DNA of 64,000 nucleotides from Welwitschia mirabilis (lineage: Eukaryota; Gnetophyta; Gnetopsida; Welwitschiales), in the NCBI GenBank assembly GCA_051453625.1, contig JBOZIK010000001.1, positions 253,721,939-253,785,938 on the forward strand, written 5' to 3'. The notes beneath the pieces are model-generated. The model did not search any database. It was not told the DNA's origin and saw only the letters and a list, made by a program, of their open reading frames with translations. Shown here in pieces: positions 43,300 to 56,149 of the stretch. The translations under genes were made by a program, and so were the position numbers. Every line of letters begins with the position of its first letter. The first letter of the stretch is position 1.

Positions 43300-44500
43300 A
43301 CGATTCTAGATGAGCATATTTTATCTTTAGAAGATAAACCTTCATACACTAACATAGCTAATTATCTTATTGTTCATAAAGTACATTATCATTAAAATAA
43401 ACAAGATAAAAACCAATTATTTCATGAAGTAAATAAGTAGTTTTGAAATGGTCCTTCTTTGATACATATTATTTGAATTAAATCATTTCTAGGTTTATTC
43501 CGTAATATATAACTTTAAATATCTAACACATAATGAAGTATCTGGAGACTTTTTTTCTATCAAGGAAATGTCTTATAAAATTGTTTAGAGTTGACTATAT
43601 TAACTAACTCTTTTTTAATATGTATATTGATACTGTAAATGTTGTAATAGATGTCAATGCCTAAGTAGCATTGAAAACATAGATATAATGCCTCTTTCTA
43701 TAATATTTGAGCTTGACCCATTTGATATTTGAGGTATATACTTCATTATGCCATGTTTTCCATCTTTTCAATGCTTATAGATGTTGTTTTGTATTGATTA
43801 TATCATTCACTAATGTAGATCCATTACAACTAGAATAGATAATACTAAAGTAGCTGTTAGATTTTTAAAAGATTATATTTTATTCCATGTTAATCATCCT
43901 AAAGTTATCCTGAACATAGGGAAATCAATTTTTTAAATAAAATAATGAACAATCTAATGAAGAAATGTGTAACTATTTATAAAGTAATAACTTCTCATCA
44001 TCCACAAACAAATGGTTAAGTAACTTACAAATCATAAGTTAAAAAGGACTATGTAGAAAATTATGGAGTCTAATATAAAATATTAATTTCTTTACCTTAA
44101 TGATACTTTCTAGGCCCTATAACCTAGTTATAAAACCTCTATTAAAATATCACCCTATAGAAATTTTTTTGAAAAATCTTTTTGTCTTCTCATAGAAATT
44201 TTATTTAAATATTTTTGATCCATTAAATAGATTAACTTAAATCTTGATAGATATTTAAATTTTAAAAATCTTAATCTAAATGAATTGAAAAAAATAAGAA
44301 ATAATTCTATGAAAATCATTAAATTTGAAAAAGAAGAAGAGTAAAATCTTATTAAAATAAATATACCCTTAAGAAAATTTTTATATCTAATGAATTAGTT
44401 TTACAATATGACTCAAGTCTATCTAATTCTTTTTTAAAAAGTATGCTAAGTTAACTAGTTCAAGAAGTATTTCTTCATGTGGAAATCAAGATTATAATCC
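43300..44500 (+). pseudogene. gypsy integrase remnant
   Basis: Integrase core traces: VAVRFLKDYILFHVNHPKVI at about 43,852-43,911 (family: --V-FLK--IF-RFG-PRAII), then TSHHPQTNG at 43,989-44,015, the conserved YHPQT-GQ motif. The catalytic D,D,E triad cannot be followed through the stops. Confidence 0.75.
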
Positions 44501-45432
44501 TTAAGGATAAAATTTCATTTAAATTTAATTGTTAAATATTCTTATGAACCATGACTTTTATTCTATTTTCTTAATCTAAAATCATAATGTAATGTAAAAA
44601 GATTAAATAAAGTTAAAACACTATCATCTAGGAAATAACTTTGCATAATGTAAAGTCTTAAGGCTTATCTTGGCTAAAATTAAGAGTTATGATAACAACA
44701 TGATTCAACTGATTTAAATTATTAGGTATTAATTCCTTAGGTACCTCCCACTACTTAGTTGATTATGGAATATTTAGAGTAAGGAAATGCCTAAGCCAGT
44801 ATTTCAACCTTGCATCACTATTTGTCATGCATGTAAATTTTTCTAAACTAGATTAAATGTAACTATTAATGTATAAAGAGAACTTTGATATTTTAAAAAT
44901 TAAGAAGAAATCTAATTTGAAGTTACCTATACTATAAAAATATTATTTTATGGAGGATATATTTTAACACATCTTTGATAGATACTACTCACAAAAACCA
45001 ATCTTCTAGCATGGGAATGCACCACTTGTACTAGTTTTAGCAAATTGAAACCTATTAAAATTGACTTGCCTGCATGGAAAATGATCAAATGGTATGTAAG
45101 GACATAAGACTTTTAGTGTTATTTTCATCATTGATAATTGTTTATATTAATTTCAAGACTAATAAAGCCATATATGGGCATTTCTATACCATCACACTGA
45201 TGTTTCTCTTATATGTTTACTTATATTTAACATATAATTCTAAATATCTATTAATTGTTTGTCTATAATTCACTTTAATAGTGATGGAATACATTTGTAT
45301 CTATTATTCAATCATAACAGAGTGGAATGAAAATAGGAAGAAGCTTCTTTCTTTGAGAAATATTTTGTTTAAGCTAGTGATGGACCTAGGAAAACAATGT
45401 AATGAAACAAGCATCATAGTTTACATAATGTG
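44501..45432. other. no recognisable feature
   Basis: AT-rich interior of the Athila-like element, past integrase. A 64-codon hydrophobic plus frame at 45,074-45,268 is not recognised and could be a decayed envelope-region relic or chance. Confidence 0.4.
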
Positions 45433-46312
45433 TGTCACATTCCATATTTTATAAACCTTATTTACTTGGATGTGAAGTATATTAAGATTTTAATCAAGTG
45501 ATGAGTTACTCTTTTTTAAAGGACTTGTAAAAATAAGATGGTATTTTAGATTAACCTTAGTTTTTAATTTTCATAATTTATTATGAAAATGATAATAATT
45601 ATTTTAGAAGGTTTTTATTAAAAAAGTTATCCAAATATTTAAAATTAGATAACCCCATTATGTAAGGAATTAAAATCATATAATAAATTTAATAAATTAA
45701 AAATTTCAAGAGGATATAATAATATATTTACATATTATTTACTCATTTAAATTATTGATAAATGTAATAGGTGTACTATATTATTAAGAGACATTTTCTT
45801 CTTTGTTGATGTGATTAATAAATTCTATCCGTTATGAAATAAATAAGCATGTAAACAAGTACATGCACTTTTACTTAGAACTAATAATGATAAAAGAGTA
45901 GATTTACTATATCATGGCTTTTATCTTCTTGAGATGTGTAAGGAAGCTTGATTCATAGCTTATGTATTGCTTTGTTCATTATAATTGAAGTGTTCATCTC
46001 ATTATGCTATATGACAATTTTGAGATTTCTACATTTGTTCTTTTGATGCATGTCTTAGATGAATTAAACTTACTTATAAGCCTATGAAAAATTAAGAAAG
46101 AGCTAGCATGAGGAATGATGGATGTAATTAACCTTGCTAATTAAAGAAAGAAGATTACTCACCCTAATGAGGTGCAAGAGTCATATATATGATTTCTTTT
46201 TTTACTCCAATATTACTTATTATTCATCCCACTTCTTAATGATAAATCACATGAACTTATGATCTTGAGTTATGTGCCTTTTATTTATCTATATATAGAA
46301 ATCCTTTCCTCT
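45433..46312 (+). mobile_element. gypsy LTR fragment, copy D (inverted relative to A-C)
   Basis: Begins TGTCACATTCC at 45,433 and follows copies A and B in reverse complement for about 880 bp, through the TATATATAG box near 46,291, up to the fold-back at 46,313. It is a truncated LTR of the family seen at 1-7,661, inserted in the opposite orientation. No polypurine tract precedes it. Confidence 0.75.
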
Positions 46313-46464
46313 CTATTTGTAACTATATCCTCTTCCTTACAATTAACCTAAAAAGGGAAACCGTATATTTCTTAAACTAGCCTAGAATATTTTTTAAAAT
46401 AGCCTAGAAACATATTGGTTTCCCTTTTAGGTTAATTGTAAGTAAGAGGTTATGTTACAAATAG
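46313..46464. repeat. fold-back inverted repeat with ~48-bp arms
   Basis: The left arm 46,313-46,362 and the right arm 46,417-46,464 are imperfect inverse complements (ttacaattaacc...gggaaacc against ggtttccc...ggttaattgtaa), separated by a 54-bp loop with a direct repeat of tagcctagaa. The left arm continues the LTR homology, so it probably formed by inverted duplication at the LTR break. Confidence 0.85.
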
Positions 46465-47340
46465 AGCCACCTTAAAATAAGTTCTGATAGCAAGAGAAAG
46501 GATAAAATAAAATTAGCATCATCAGGAATAATAAATAATGTCTTAGCCAAGTATAAACAATATCATCTAATGAAATCTAAATAAGATGTAAAAATGTTAA
46601 TGTTTAGTTGAGTGATTGAGATTGTTGTTATCACGTCTTAAAGTACACCATGAAAACTGAATATGAACTACTAGGTTAACAAGTAATCAAGGCCATCACG
46701 ATTGTTCCTGTGGGTTAGATAAAAAACCTTGCATGTTGTAGAAGTGGAAGAACTATAATAATAACTTGCTTGATGACCCACAACTCCACCCCTTGTAAGT
46801 GGGCTTAACAGGAATCCCCATTCAAGAGGAGACACTCTTATATAGAATGCCAGTAAAGAACTTCGGCTGTAATGCTCTTAATGGTGAGGATAAATTTATA
46901 GATAGAAAGTGTGAGAAAGGGGAGAACGAAGCAAAAAAGTGCCTTACAGCCAAGAAACACAAGGACTGAAGGAGGAAAATGTAACAGCAAATCACATGAC
47001 TAGCCAAAACAAAGGAACTTTGATGGAATAGAATAAATAGTTGAACATTAAAAAGAGATAATGTGGAGACGGTTAAATTCAGTGTGGACCATAGACGTTT
47101 ACATTCTGAAACGTTTTCTATATTTAACAGGTGCCTTCTTGATATAACGCTTAAGAACAGATTAAAGTAAGCAGTGGATGGCAGTTTAAATTTGAGTATA
47201 TACATGGAATGGTTTTAATATTAACTAAAATTATGCTTGATATGTTAAGAAACATCAACTCTCCACGTGTGGGTTCTCCCTTTTTAATTCCAAGAAGCTT
47301 CCTCCTTCTGAGATGGCCTTTATTATAACACTCCTTTTAA
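46465..47340. other. higher-complexity, CpG-retaining segment, unidentified
   Basis: Noticeably less AT-rich than its surroundings and keeps CpGs (acttcggctg, gaacgaag, agacgttt, ccacgtgtgg with a G-box CACGTG). A TATA-like cttatatagaa is at 46,838. The longest frame is 127 codons on minus (47,205-46,822), hydrophobic and unrecognised (MYILKFKLPSTAYFNLFL...). It could be a gene promoter/5' fragment or an unrelated LTR. Function unknown. Confidence 0.35.
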
Positions 47341-48099
47341 AGAATTGCTTTAAGTCATAATGTTATTTTTCTAATGCCCTTCGAACTATTTATTTTATGA
47401 TAGTATTTAAATAATTATTAATGATTTTTAAAAAACTTATTTAAGATAATATTAAAATAATAATAGAAAGGGGGAAATTTACACACTCCAAGGCCTCTAA
47501 TATAACTCTTACTATTTAATTAATTATTATATAATTACATTATATTGCTCTTTATGTAACTTCAATGTACTAGTTGTAATGTACTTATAAATCAATAATT
47601 AATAAATGATCCTTAACTCTATAATCAAAGGCATAATTTCAAATTAATGCTCATAATTAAGCTAATTTGTTAAGTGGTCCATAAAATATATTGCTAACTT
47701 CAAAATTTATTAAAACTAACTCAAGAAAATATATCCAAAATTGACATTTAATAAAATTTCAAAGTAATTAACATAACTGAAGACTTTAAGAATCCCAATA
47801 AAATTCATCAAGAAAAGCACCAATATCATATGATTAAATTTTCATATTTCAATAGTGAATTACATAATACTATACTTAATGAATTAATTGAAAAAGCACG
47901 CACATGATAAAATGGAGTTTAACTTTTCAACTCATTCAAGAAATCTTTATTCCAGAAAAGTATGTCATGTTCTCAAATCTTAGAAATATTGCACTAAATA
48001 TTTTAGAATTAATAAAAGAATAATATATTATTTAACAAATTTTCCAATAATACTTGAACATTAATCCTTTACATCCTTTTGTCCTCAATGATAATTATA
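47341..48099. other. no recognisable feature
   Basis: AT-rich filler with many ataatt runs. No frame or transposon end was recognised. Confidence 0.45.
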
Positions 48100-48343
48100 C
48101 TCCAAATTTTTCACCTATCACACAAAAGTATGGGATAAGAACTGTGAAAATCTCACAACTCTAAGTATGGTCTAGGTAAGACTATGCAAGAGAGGTAAGG
48201 ACTTTTGAGATTTAAGATAGGAAATACAAGTAAATATTCTAAGATAACATGATATCATAAACACCGACCTTATGGCTATGAATGAGAATAATCATTATAT
48301 ATTTTAACATATCTCAATCACTTCATTGATTCATTTGGTGATC

Positions 48344-48443
48344 NNNNNNNNNNNNNNNNNNNNNNNNNNNNNNNNNNNNNNNNNNNNNNNNNNNNNNNNN
48401 NNNNNNNNNNNNNNNNNNNNNNNNNNNNNNNNNNNNNNNNNNN
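48344..48443. other. 100-N gap with 77-bp identical flanks
   Basis: Bases 48,267-48,343 equal 48,444-48,520. This is most likely an unmerged contig overlap. Confidence 0.9.
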
Positions 48444-49446
48444 ACCTTATGGCTATGAATGAGAATAATCATTATATATTTTAACATATCTCAATCACTT
48501 CATTGATTCATTTGGTGATCTGTGAAGTCCTTTGCCTCATTCAGAAATCTTTGGTCCTTACATAATTTTCTATAATTTCAATTCACTACCTCATTCAACA
48601 ATCTGTGAAGCCTAATACCTCATTTTGTGATCTGTGGTTCTCATTCAACAATCTATGAAGCTCACTACCTCATTCAGTGATATATGATAAATCTAATATC
48701 CCCACTGCCTCATTTGACAATTTGTGGAAATCCATAACCATAAGTTCAAGATATAAGAATGACAAGAAAATAAGATAAGATTTAACCACAAGCTATCAAC
48801 TGAAAACCATAGATTTCAAACAGCACGATGACAAGGTAAATATGATAAGGTTTAATCATGAGCTATCAATTCATACTAAGAATAGATAACATCAGGACAG
48901 TGAGCATAAAAGATGGATGGAGATAAGACATGTAATAGTACTGAATTTATCTTTATTAAGCATTACACGATTTAACACTTATCTTAAAAGAATACAAACA
49001 TGATGATTGCATTAATGGAATGCATATAAGAAAGGACCAATAAGAAGGAAGAAAGGATAAAACCATATCCATATATGTTCGAGCTCTTCGAAGATCTGTT
49101 AAGTTCCAAATCTCTTGAACCTCCTAAGCTCAAAGATTTAAAGAAAGATTATTTTGAAAAATAAACTAGACTTGAAGGAGGAAGGACTCTATTTAAAGTG
49201 ATAGAACATGGGTAAGATGATAAAACTCAAGAATACAAAAGGAAACAACATGAGCCAAAAGTTAAGAAAGTTCCATAACATCTCATAAAGGATTATCTGA
49301 TCATTGGATGAATTAATAATATAAAAATAATTCTTTTACATTTAATCATAATAATGAGGAAAAATAAATAACAAGCCTCCACAATTTACATTTAAATGCA
49401 TAAATTTTAAGAAAGTGCAACAAAATGAAAGTAAATGAAATCATCA

Positions 49447-49927
49447 NNNNNNNNNNNNNNNNNNNNNNNNNNNNNNNNNNNNNNNNNNNNNNNNNNNNNN
49501 NNNNNNNNNNNNNNNNNNNNNNNNNNNNNNNNNNNNNNNNNNNNNNNNNNNNNNNNNNNNNNNNNNNNNNNNNNNNNNNNNNNNNNNNNNNNNNNNNNNN
49601 NNNNNNNNNNNNNNNNNNNNNNNNNNNNNNNNNNNNNNNNNNNNNNNNNNNNNNNNNNNNNNNNNNNNNNNNNNNNNNNNNNNNNNNNNNNNNNNNNNNN
49701 NNNNNNNNNNNNNNNNNNNNNNNNNNNNNNNNNNNNNNNNNNNNNNNNNNNNNNNNNNNNNNNNNNNNNNNNNNNNNNNNNNNNNNNNNNNNNNNNNNNN
49801 NNNNNNNNNNNNNNNNNNNNNNNNNNNNNNNNNNNNNNNNNNNNNNNNNNNNNNNNNNNNNNNNNNNNNNNNNNNNNNNNNNNNNNNNNNNNNNNNNNNN
49901 NNNNNNNNNNNNNNNNNNNNNNNNNNN
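49447..49927. other. 481-N gap with 77-bp identical flanks
   Basis: Bases 49,370-49,446 equal 49,928-50,004. The overlap is again exactly 77 bp, so a k-mer-length contig overlap is likely. All frames crossing it are artefacts. Confidence 0.9.
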
Positions 49928-50206
49928 AACAAGCCTCCACAATTTACATTTAAATGCATAAATTTTAAGAAAGTGCAACAAAATGAAAGTAAATGAAATC
50001 ATCATCGTTACAAGAACATTCTTAAAATTATAAGTAATATTTTTAATCAAGATAAAACAAGCTTGAGATACAATTTAATATAACAAAATCTCAAAAACAT
50101 AATATTTAGATCATTTGGAGATTTCAAACTAACTAAATATTTCTAAATATTTCATTAAACTTAATATTTATAACTTTATAGAATAAGTAAAAATGAGGAC
50201 GTGACA

Positions 50207-50690
50207 TAAAAGCATAAAAATAATTTTTTTCCAATTAAACAATGTAAAACATTACTAGATATCTTTTACATATACAATATGTATATAACCCTTTAATATT
50301 TTGATAATAACATCTAAATAAAAATTTTTAATAATTTATAATTTTTAATAATTAAGTATTAAAGAATAAAATTAAAACTAGTTTAAATATCAATGACCAA
50401 TTTAAAATCATATTATGCATATCAAACATGTATTAATAGAAAAGTATAATGTATTTTATATTATTCATAATCTTATGAGACAAAATAATTCAAAAACTAG
50501 AATGTTTGATACAAAGCCAACATCTAATAAAAAATGTCATTCTACACAAACCACATGGTGCAAAGTCTATAGCTTGATACAATACAATAGAAATGAATAT
50601 ATATATATATATAGATCTTAAGTCCTAGTATTCTTAAAAGAATCCTCACTAGTCTTTCTATGTATTGGAAACTTCCTTCATTACCAATAA
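50207..50690. other. no recognisable gene; TA microsatellite
   Basis: AT-rich stretch with a short (TA)n at about 50,598-50,612. The 68-codon plus frame at 50,415-50,621 has no known motif. Confidence 0.45.
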
Positions 50691-52280
50691 ATATTAGAAT
50701 TTATGGAAGTGCTACAAGTTCTAGAGCATCCTTCATTAGATGCATGTAAAATTTATTCTTTCCAAATAAGGACTTCTCCTCATCATTACTAGACTCCAAA
50801 TTAGAAGAGGCATCACTTGTAGTATCCTCATTAAGATCTCTATCTCCACTATCATCATGAGAGTAATCACTAATATGAAGAGTTTGCATCGAAAGAAGAA
50901 TCAATAATTATCTCTTTCAAATCATAATAGTATATCCTAGGTCTAGATGTGGAATATAAATGAAATTTTTAAAGGCCATAGCATCATCATGCAAAGTTTC
51001 ATTATCTCCATTACCCTTTCTAATCTATGTAGTACAAAGTCAAGATGGACGAATATCATCAAGTTTCAACAACTCTAAAGTTGTTGATGCTAGATTATTA
51101 AGATAAAATCTAAGGATATGATCTATAAAAACTAAATCATTTAATCTTTGTGTTATAAGTTCATGATGCTTCTTTAAGTGTTTTTGCTTTTAGATTCTCT
51201 AATTATGCTTTCACCCTGTGAAAGAGAAAGTACCAACAAATGGTAGAAAACAATAAAAAATATCTGTAAAGAGGACATCATGAAAATAATATTCATTTAC
51301 TTTAAAGTTCAAAAAAACATCAAATGCACTACATGATATGGCTATGAAATAATACAAATACCCATCTATTTTAAAGAAGATATATCCAAATCATATTTAA
51401 TCTACCAATCCCCTAAGATTATAAAAGATTAAGTTATTTAGATAATATTTTTAGAAAAAATTATTAATACTATAAAAATACTTGTTTCACTTGAATTAAT
51501 CTTAGATTTTAGATCCTCTATCATAGGCCTCTAATACATTAAATCTATCTTATTTCTGTATGTGTTTAGGTATTTTGCCAATTAAACTCTCTTCGATAAA
51601 TCTCCCACTAATCTATCTAGGACATATTTAAGTTCTATCCTTAAGCATACATTCTCATCTAAATCATCAAAATTCTTAACAAAGAAAAATTATGATTTAG
51701 AAATATGTGAATAATCATGTAGATTGTTATGCATTTAATTATTTTACATATTATCATTATCAAAAGTATAATCAACTTAGAATTAAGATTTGAATGTATC
51801 ATAAATAAAACTATCAATTGTATGTACTTTTCTACTTGTTAGATCTCATTGATTCTTGTAGAATTTTTTTCAAATCTATGAACAAAATCATTTTCTATAA
51901 GATAGAAATAAATAGCCTCTTTACCCCTAGACATTAGTTCATATACATATGCAATAGAAGGTCTTCTCCTATCTACGTTCAAAAGAATGAGTAATAGTGG
52001 TTGTGTTACTTATGATTTGTATAGATTTACATATGGTATTTCAAAATATAAATTACATAATTAAAAATGATATATTTATAAATACAAAATAATAGCAAAA
52101 AGTATGCATCCTAAAGCATTTCCCACCTAAAGCATTTCCCACTAGTAAAACACTTTTTTCCTTAGAACAAAATTTACACATAGCATTAGCACGTCTTTTT
52201 TTTTTAATATCTGGCCTTATGAGTATGATGAAGTAAAGAAAATATCTCATAATAACTTCATAATGGATTAACAAATATAT
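50691..52280 (-). pseudogene. hAT transposase relic, internally deleted
   Basis: Minus-strand blocks in order: a BED-like finger, AMCKFCSKEKSVLLVGNALG, near 52,195-52,130; then RRPSIAYVYELMSRGKEAI near 51,977-51,918, resembling the KP-MGYIYEAMDRAKEAI block of plant hAT transposases; then HHELITQRLNDLVFIDHILR near 51,165-51,105, matching the 'R--RL-DLVYV-YN-RL' stretch after the hAT dimerisation region. An acidic tail follows (50,904-50,701, SDASSNLESSNDEEKS). hAT enzymes cut and paste DNA. Only about 150 bp separate the finger from the YVYE block, so the catalytic centre is deleted. Terminal inverted repeats were not located. Confidence 0.65.
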
Positions 52281-55200
52281 CCATTAAGGGTTTTTTTACC
52301 TACTGTATATTATCTAATAAATATGTATATTTTTTGTAAATTGTATGTTGATGAGGCTAAGAATTTCCTTGTCATTATATTCCTTAATTTGTTAATCTAG
52401 ATAACAATAAAAGTTAACTTATTAATCAAGTAAAGATACATGTCAAGGAAAATATTACATTTCAATCTTAAAAGAAGTTATCTTATTTAATTAAAGATAT
52501 CTTTAGAAGATCTTAAAGAAAAAGATTATTGTAATGTACTAGGTAAGGAGTCAAGTAAAAATGTGGATAATGATACATTGATAATTCACCTACTACCTTA
52601 TAGGTATATCTATTATCTGTAACAACCTACACATTTTGAAAAAGGTAAAGTACAAATAAATTTATGAGAAAGGGAAATAATAATACATGATTAATTATTT
52701 TTAATTTCTATGATGCATTTGCATTAATAAAATTAGGTAACTTTAATACATAATTTTACTATTTACTTAGACAATCTTACTAGGCCCTACTTTTCCAATT
52801 ACTTTTTTAACTTTTTAAATAGGAATTCTACATTTCTAATGTTATCTAATTCATGGATGGATTTTAAATCTATTAATCTTAAAATTAATGTAATTAAAAA
52901 ATTAATTAGATTTATATTTTATATATTACTTTAATTATCTAAAATAATTCTAAAAGTAGATTTACCCAAACTCTCTTAATGTTCTTAATATTAGGTTTAA
53001 CATCTTATAACATTAAGGTTTGCATCCCTATGTAAATAGGAGCGTTAAAATTTCATGGTCTATACTTCACAATAGGATTATAAATCCTCTAAAACATGGG
53101 ACTCAAAAATGCATAAAATGAAATTCTTGTAAATTATAAAATTATGTATCATGTATGCTCTCTTAATAACATTCTTCTTACCATGCATGCTCATCTGAAT
53201 TGTCTATTAGGTACTAGTATTATGATGTGAAGATAAGAGATTGATCAGCCTATCTTAATTAGATTGATAATAAGATTTTAATCCATAAGAATATAAGATA
53301 AATATGGTACTAGAAGTACAGTAGGATTGTCACTTTGATGCTAGGTGTAGGCAATATTATTGTATGAGAAGGGATAAAAGAAGCATGTCGCTATAAGTCT
53401 CTAATCATATACTTTAATCATTAAGTGTTTTCTTTTAAAATTTGGACATGGAGGTTTAATGTTGATTTATGAAATTAGAGCCAAATCTCTCTAGTTTCCT
53501 TTTCATTAGAAAATCTACAAGTCTTACCTTACTTTTCTTTTATTCGTCCCTTTGATTTAAAATATGCCTACATTTATTCTCTCATAGGAAGATTTCTTAA
53601 GTTAGGATAAGGCATAATTCCATGATTAAGAATTAATCAATATGATATTTCATTTTATTTACACGTTCATGATATGTGACTTGATGATAATTTCATTTTA
53701 ACATATCTAGATTTTTAAGATCTAATTGTATATAATGTTATCATTCTTAATTTCTTCTTGGCATTGTTTAATCATTAGAATAATACTAAATTGAAAATTT
53801 TTAATTAAATAATTTATAATTTTAAATTTCAAGGCTTTTGAACATGAATTTAAAATTATAAATTAGAAAAATTTAGCCAAATTTATTTTATAATCGATAT
53901 TCAAAAAACCAAAAAATAAAATATTAAGAAATCCTACTAAGTCATAACAAAAATAATGCCTTTCATTTTAGTAAAAGACTTGAGCTAAATACTTGAAGTA
54001 AAAATAAATGATATTTATACCATTATGAATTATATAAGTGATTTAATGCAAGAACATAAAATACTTTCTTTGAACATATTGTCTTCACATCTTATTTATG
54101 AGTTTTATGTTAAGATTATGTTAAGATAGCATATTAAAAAAATATATAATTCTTTGTAAGATGCTTTCATGGCCTTTATCTAAACATATAATATTAATCT
54201 CTATAAAGGGTATATATAAAACCATTAAATAATAGATCACAAAAGAAATTCTCTTATGTATGATCATTTTTCTTCCTTCATCTTATTAATTGCTTTTATT
54301 TGAATATGTATCGAATCAATAAGATTCTGGTGTATGATTAGTTTTGATTGTAATTATTTAATTATTGATACTCTTATTTTGGTAGACCATTATAGATTAT
54401 ATTAGTTACTAATATAGTGATAAACATGATTTCATATTCTAAGTTCTTAGCCATGCTTGTTGTTCTAAGAATATTTATTCAAATCAAATTCTATATATCT
54501 ACATTTTATGTTATTAATTTATTTCAGACCTATAACTAAAAAAGTTTTAAAAATGTAGTATCCTGAAAATAGCTTCTTAAACAAATTTGGAAGTTGTCAT
54601 GTTTCTCAAAATGTGATATAAATGTAATGAAAACATGCACAAAAGAAAAATAATCAAATAGATACATATTTTTAAACTTTGTTAAGTAATGTCTTTATTG
54701 TGGATAATATATGTAAACAAAATATTATAGTAAAATGAAATTATAGTTTTTCTTTTTATTTTCATTTTTTTTTATCTTTTTCTCTATCATTTTATGTTTA
54801 ACTTGTTTTGGTATTTTTGTCTATTTTACATGCATAAAATTTTCTTGAATTTAGATACCTTAGTAAACTACAAGAATGTAGTATTCTCTTAAAAACAAGA
54901 TAGACTTGCTAACAATAATTCCACCTAAAGATCTAGTTCTAAAGGCATTTTAAGTTTTTACATAACAAATTCATTTGTTGTGTATCTATTTGTACCTAAC
55001 CATTAATGATCTCTAATTTTACAAATATAATCTATTGAGGCATTTTACTCATATAATTGAAATCATAGATTTAATTCAAAATAGTTACTAGCTCACTGTC
55101 TAGTTTTAAATTTAGCTATTTATATTTTCACATATACTATACTTTTTTATATTACCTAACAAATATTTGGAGTCATATTTTGATCAATGTAATAAAATGT

Positions 55201-56149
55201 CTATTGTGTTTTACTTTTATTCTATTCTAATAGAGATTATAATAATCTAATCATTAATGTTTAGTTTTATCAAAGGACTTATAATTTGCAACCTATAAGA
55301 ACATAACTAACATCTTAAAAATATTACAGCTTGATTACATCGCTATATTATCTAATGATTAATTACTTAACTAATCATTTTGTATTAATAGTAGAGTTAA
55401 CGTTCATTTTTCTAGAGGATGATACAATGAGTCATTATAGATAAATTTAAAATTTTAAAACTAATCATAAATTTCTCTAAAATTATGAATTACATCAAAA
55501 AATATGTTTCTTACACATTCGATATTGTAAATAGCATGAGAAAGGTCTTTCTTATTTTATCATACATGTGGAAAACTTAAATTTTATAAGAAAGAGTACT
55601 TCTTGTGTAGTTGTGCTAGGATGCATTCTTGTAAAAATTCTCAATACTACTATTTAATGATTTAAATAAGCTTATAAAGTTTTTTTTTAAAAAATGTACA
55701 TCATGCATATCACATGTGTGATCTTTTTTCCTCCTAAAAAAATTGGTGATTGGTAACTACATGTTGACTAGTCATAGAAAGTTACCAAGAAAAGTTAGTT
55801 AGACTTAAAAAGCATCATCCCATTTGATGCAATATGATTAATCACCTTAATGATGATTAATTGCTACGTATTTAATATTTATTTCAAGTAAAAGGATTTG
55901 AGAGTTGAATTTTTTTTTAATAATTTGTAATTTTATGCATCAACCTATTTTACTTTAACATATGAAATATATCTACATGTAAACCAAAGGTTTTCAATTA
56001 TCATTTCCTTGTTTATTTTTAACCATGAAGATGATACTTTAAAAAGCTTTGAAAATTTTAATTACAACCTTCATAACTTATTTTTACACATTATTTGCTA
56101 AGTAACTAGCAAAATCTACTTGAGGAATGCATTTACACTTGAATGTTTA
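52281..56149. other. 3.9 kb without recognisable features
   Basis: Very AT-rich sequence between the hAT relic and the 3' LTR of the Athila-like element. No frame of 60 codons, no LTR end and no transposon motif was seen on either strand. It is probably decayed 3' internal sequence of the host element. Confidence 0.5.

Larger units (their letters stand above)
48100..50206 (-). mobile_element. gypsy-type LTR remnant with internal tandem motifs and gaps
   Basis: The right edge at 50,206 reads TGTCACGTCC on the minus strand, a typical plant gypsy LTR start. A TATA-like box (TTTAAATAGAG on minus) lies near 49,190. Between 48,520 and 48,730 a motif like cctcattcaacaatctgtga recurs about six times at 30-50 bp spacing. 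No coding content was seen. The left edge is arbitrary. Two gaps (48,344-48,443 and 49,447-49,927) have 77-bp identical flanks. Confidence 0.5.

Noticed and set aside
48520-48730. CRISPR-like array of cctcattcaacaatctgtga motifs
   Set aside because: Repeats are imperfect and spacing is irregular, and this is plant nuclear DNA; it fits tandem decay within an LTR.
49346-50050. Several frames of 170-230 codons on both strands
   Set aside because: They run through the 481-N gap, and the repeated protein ends come from the duplicated 77-bp flank.
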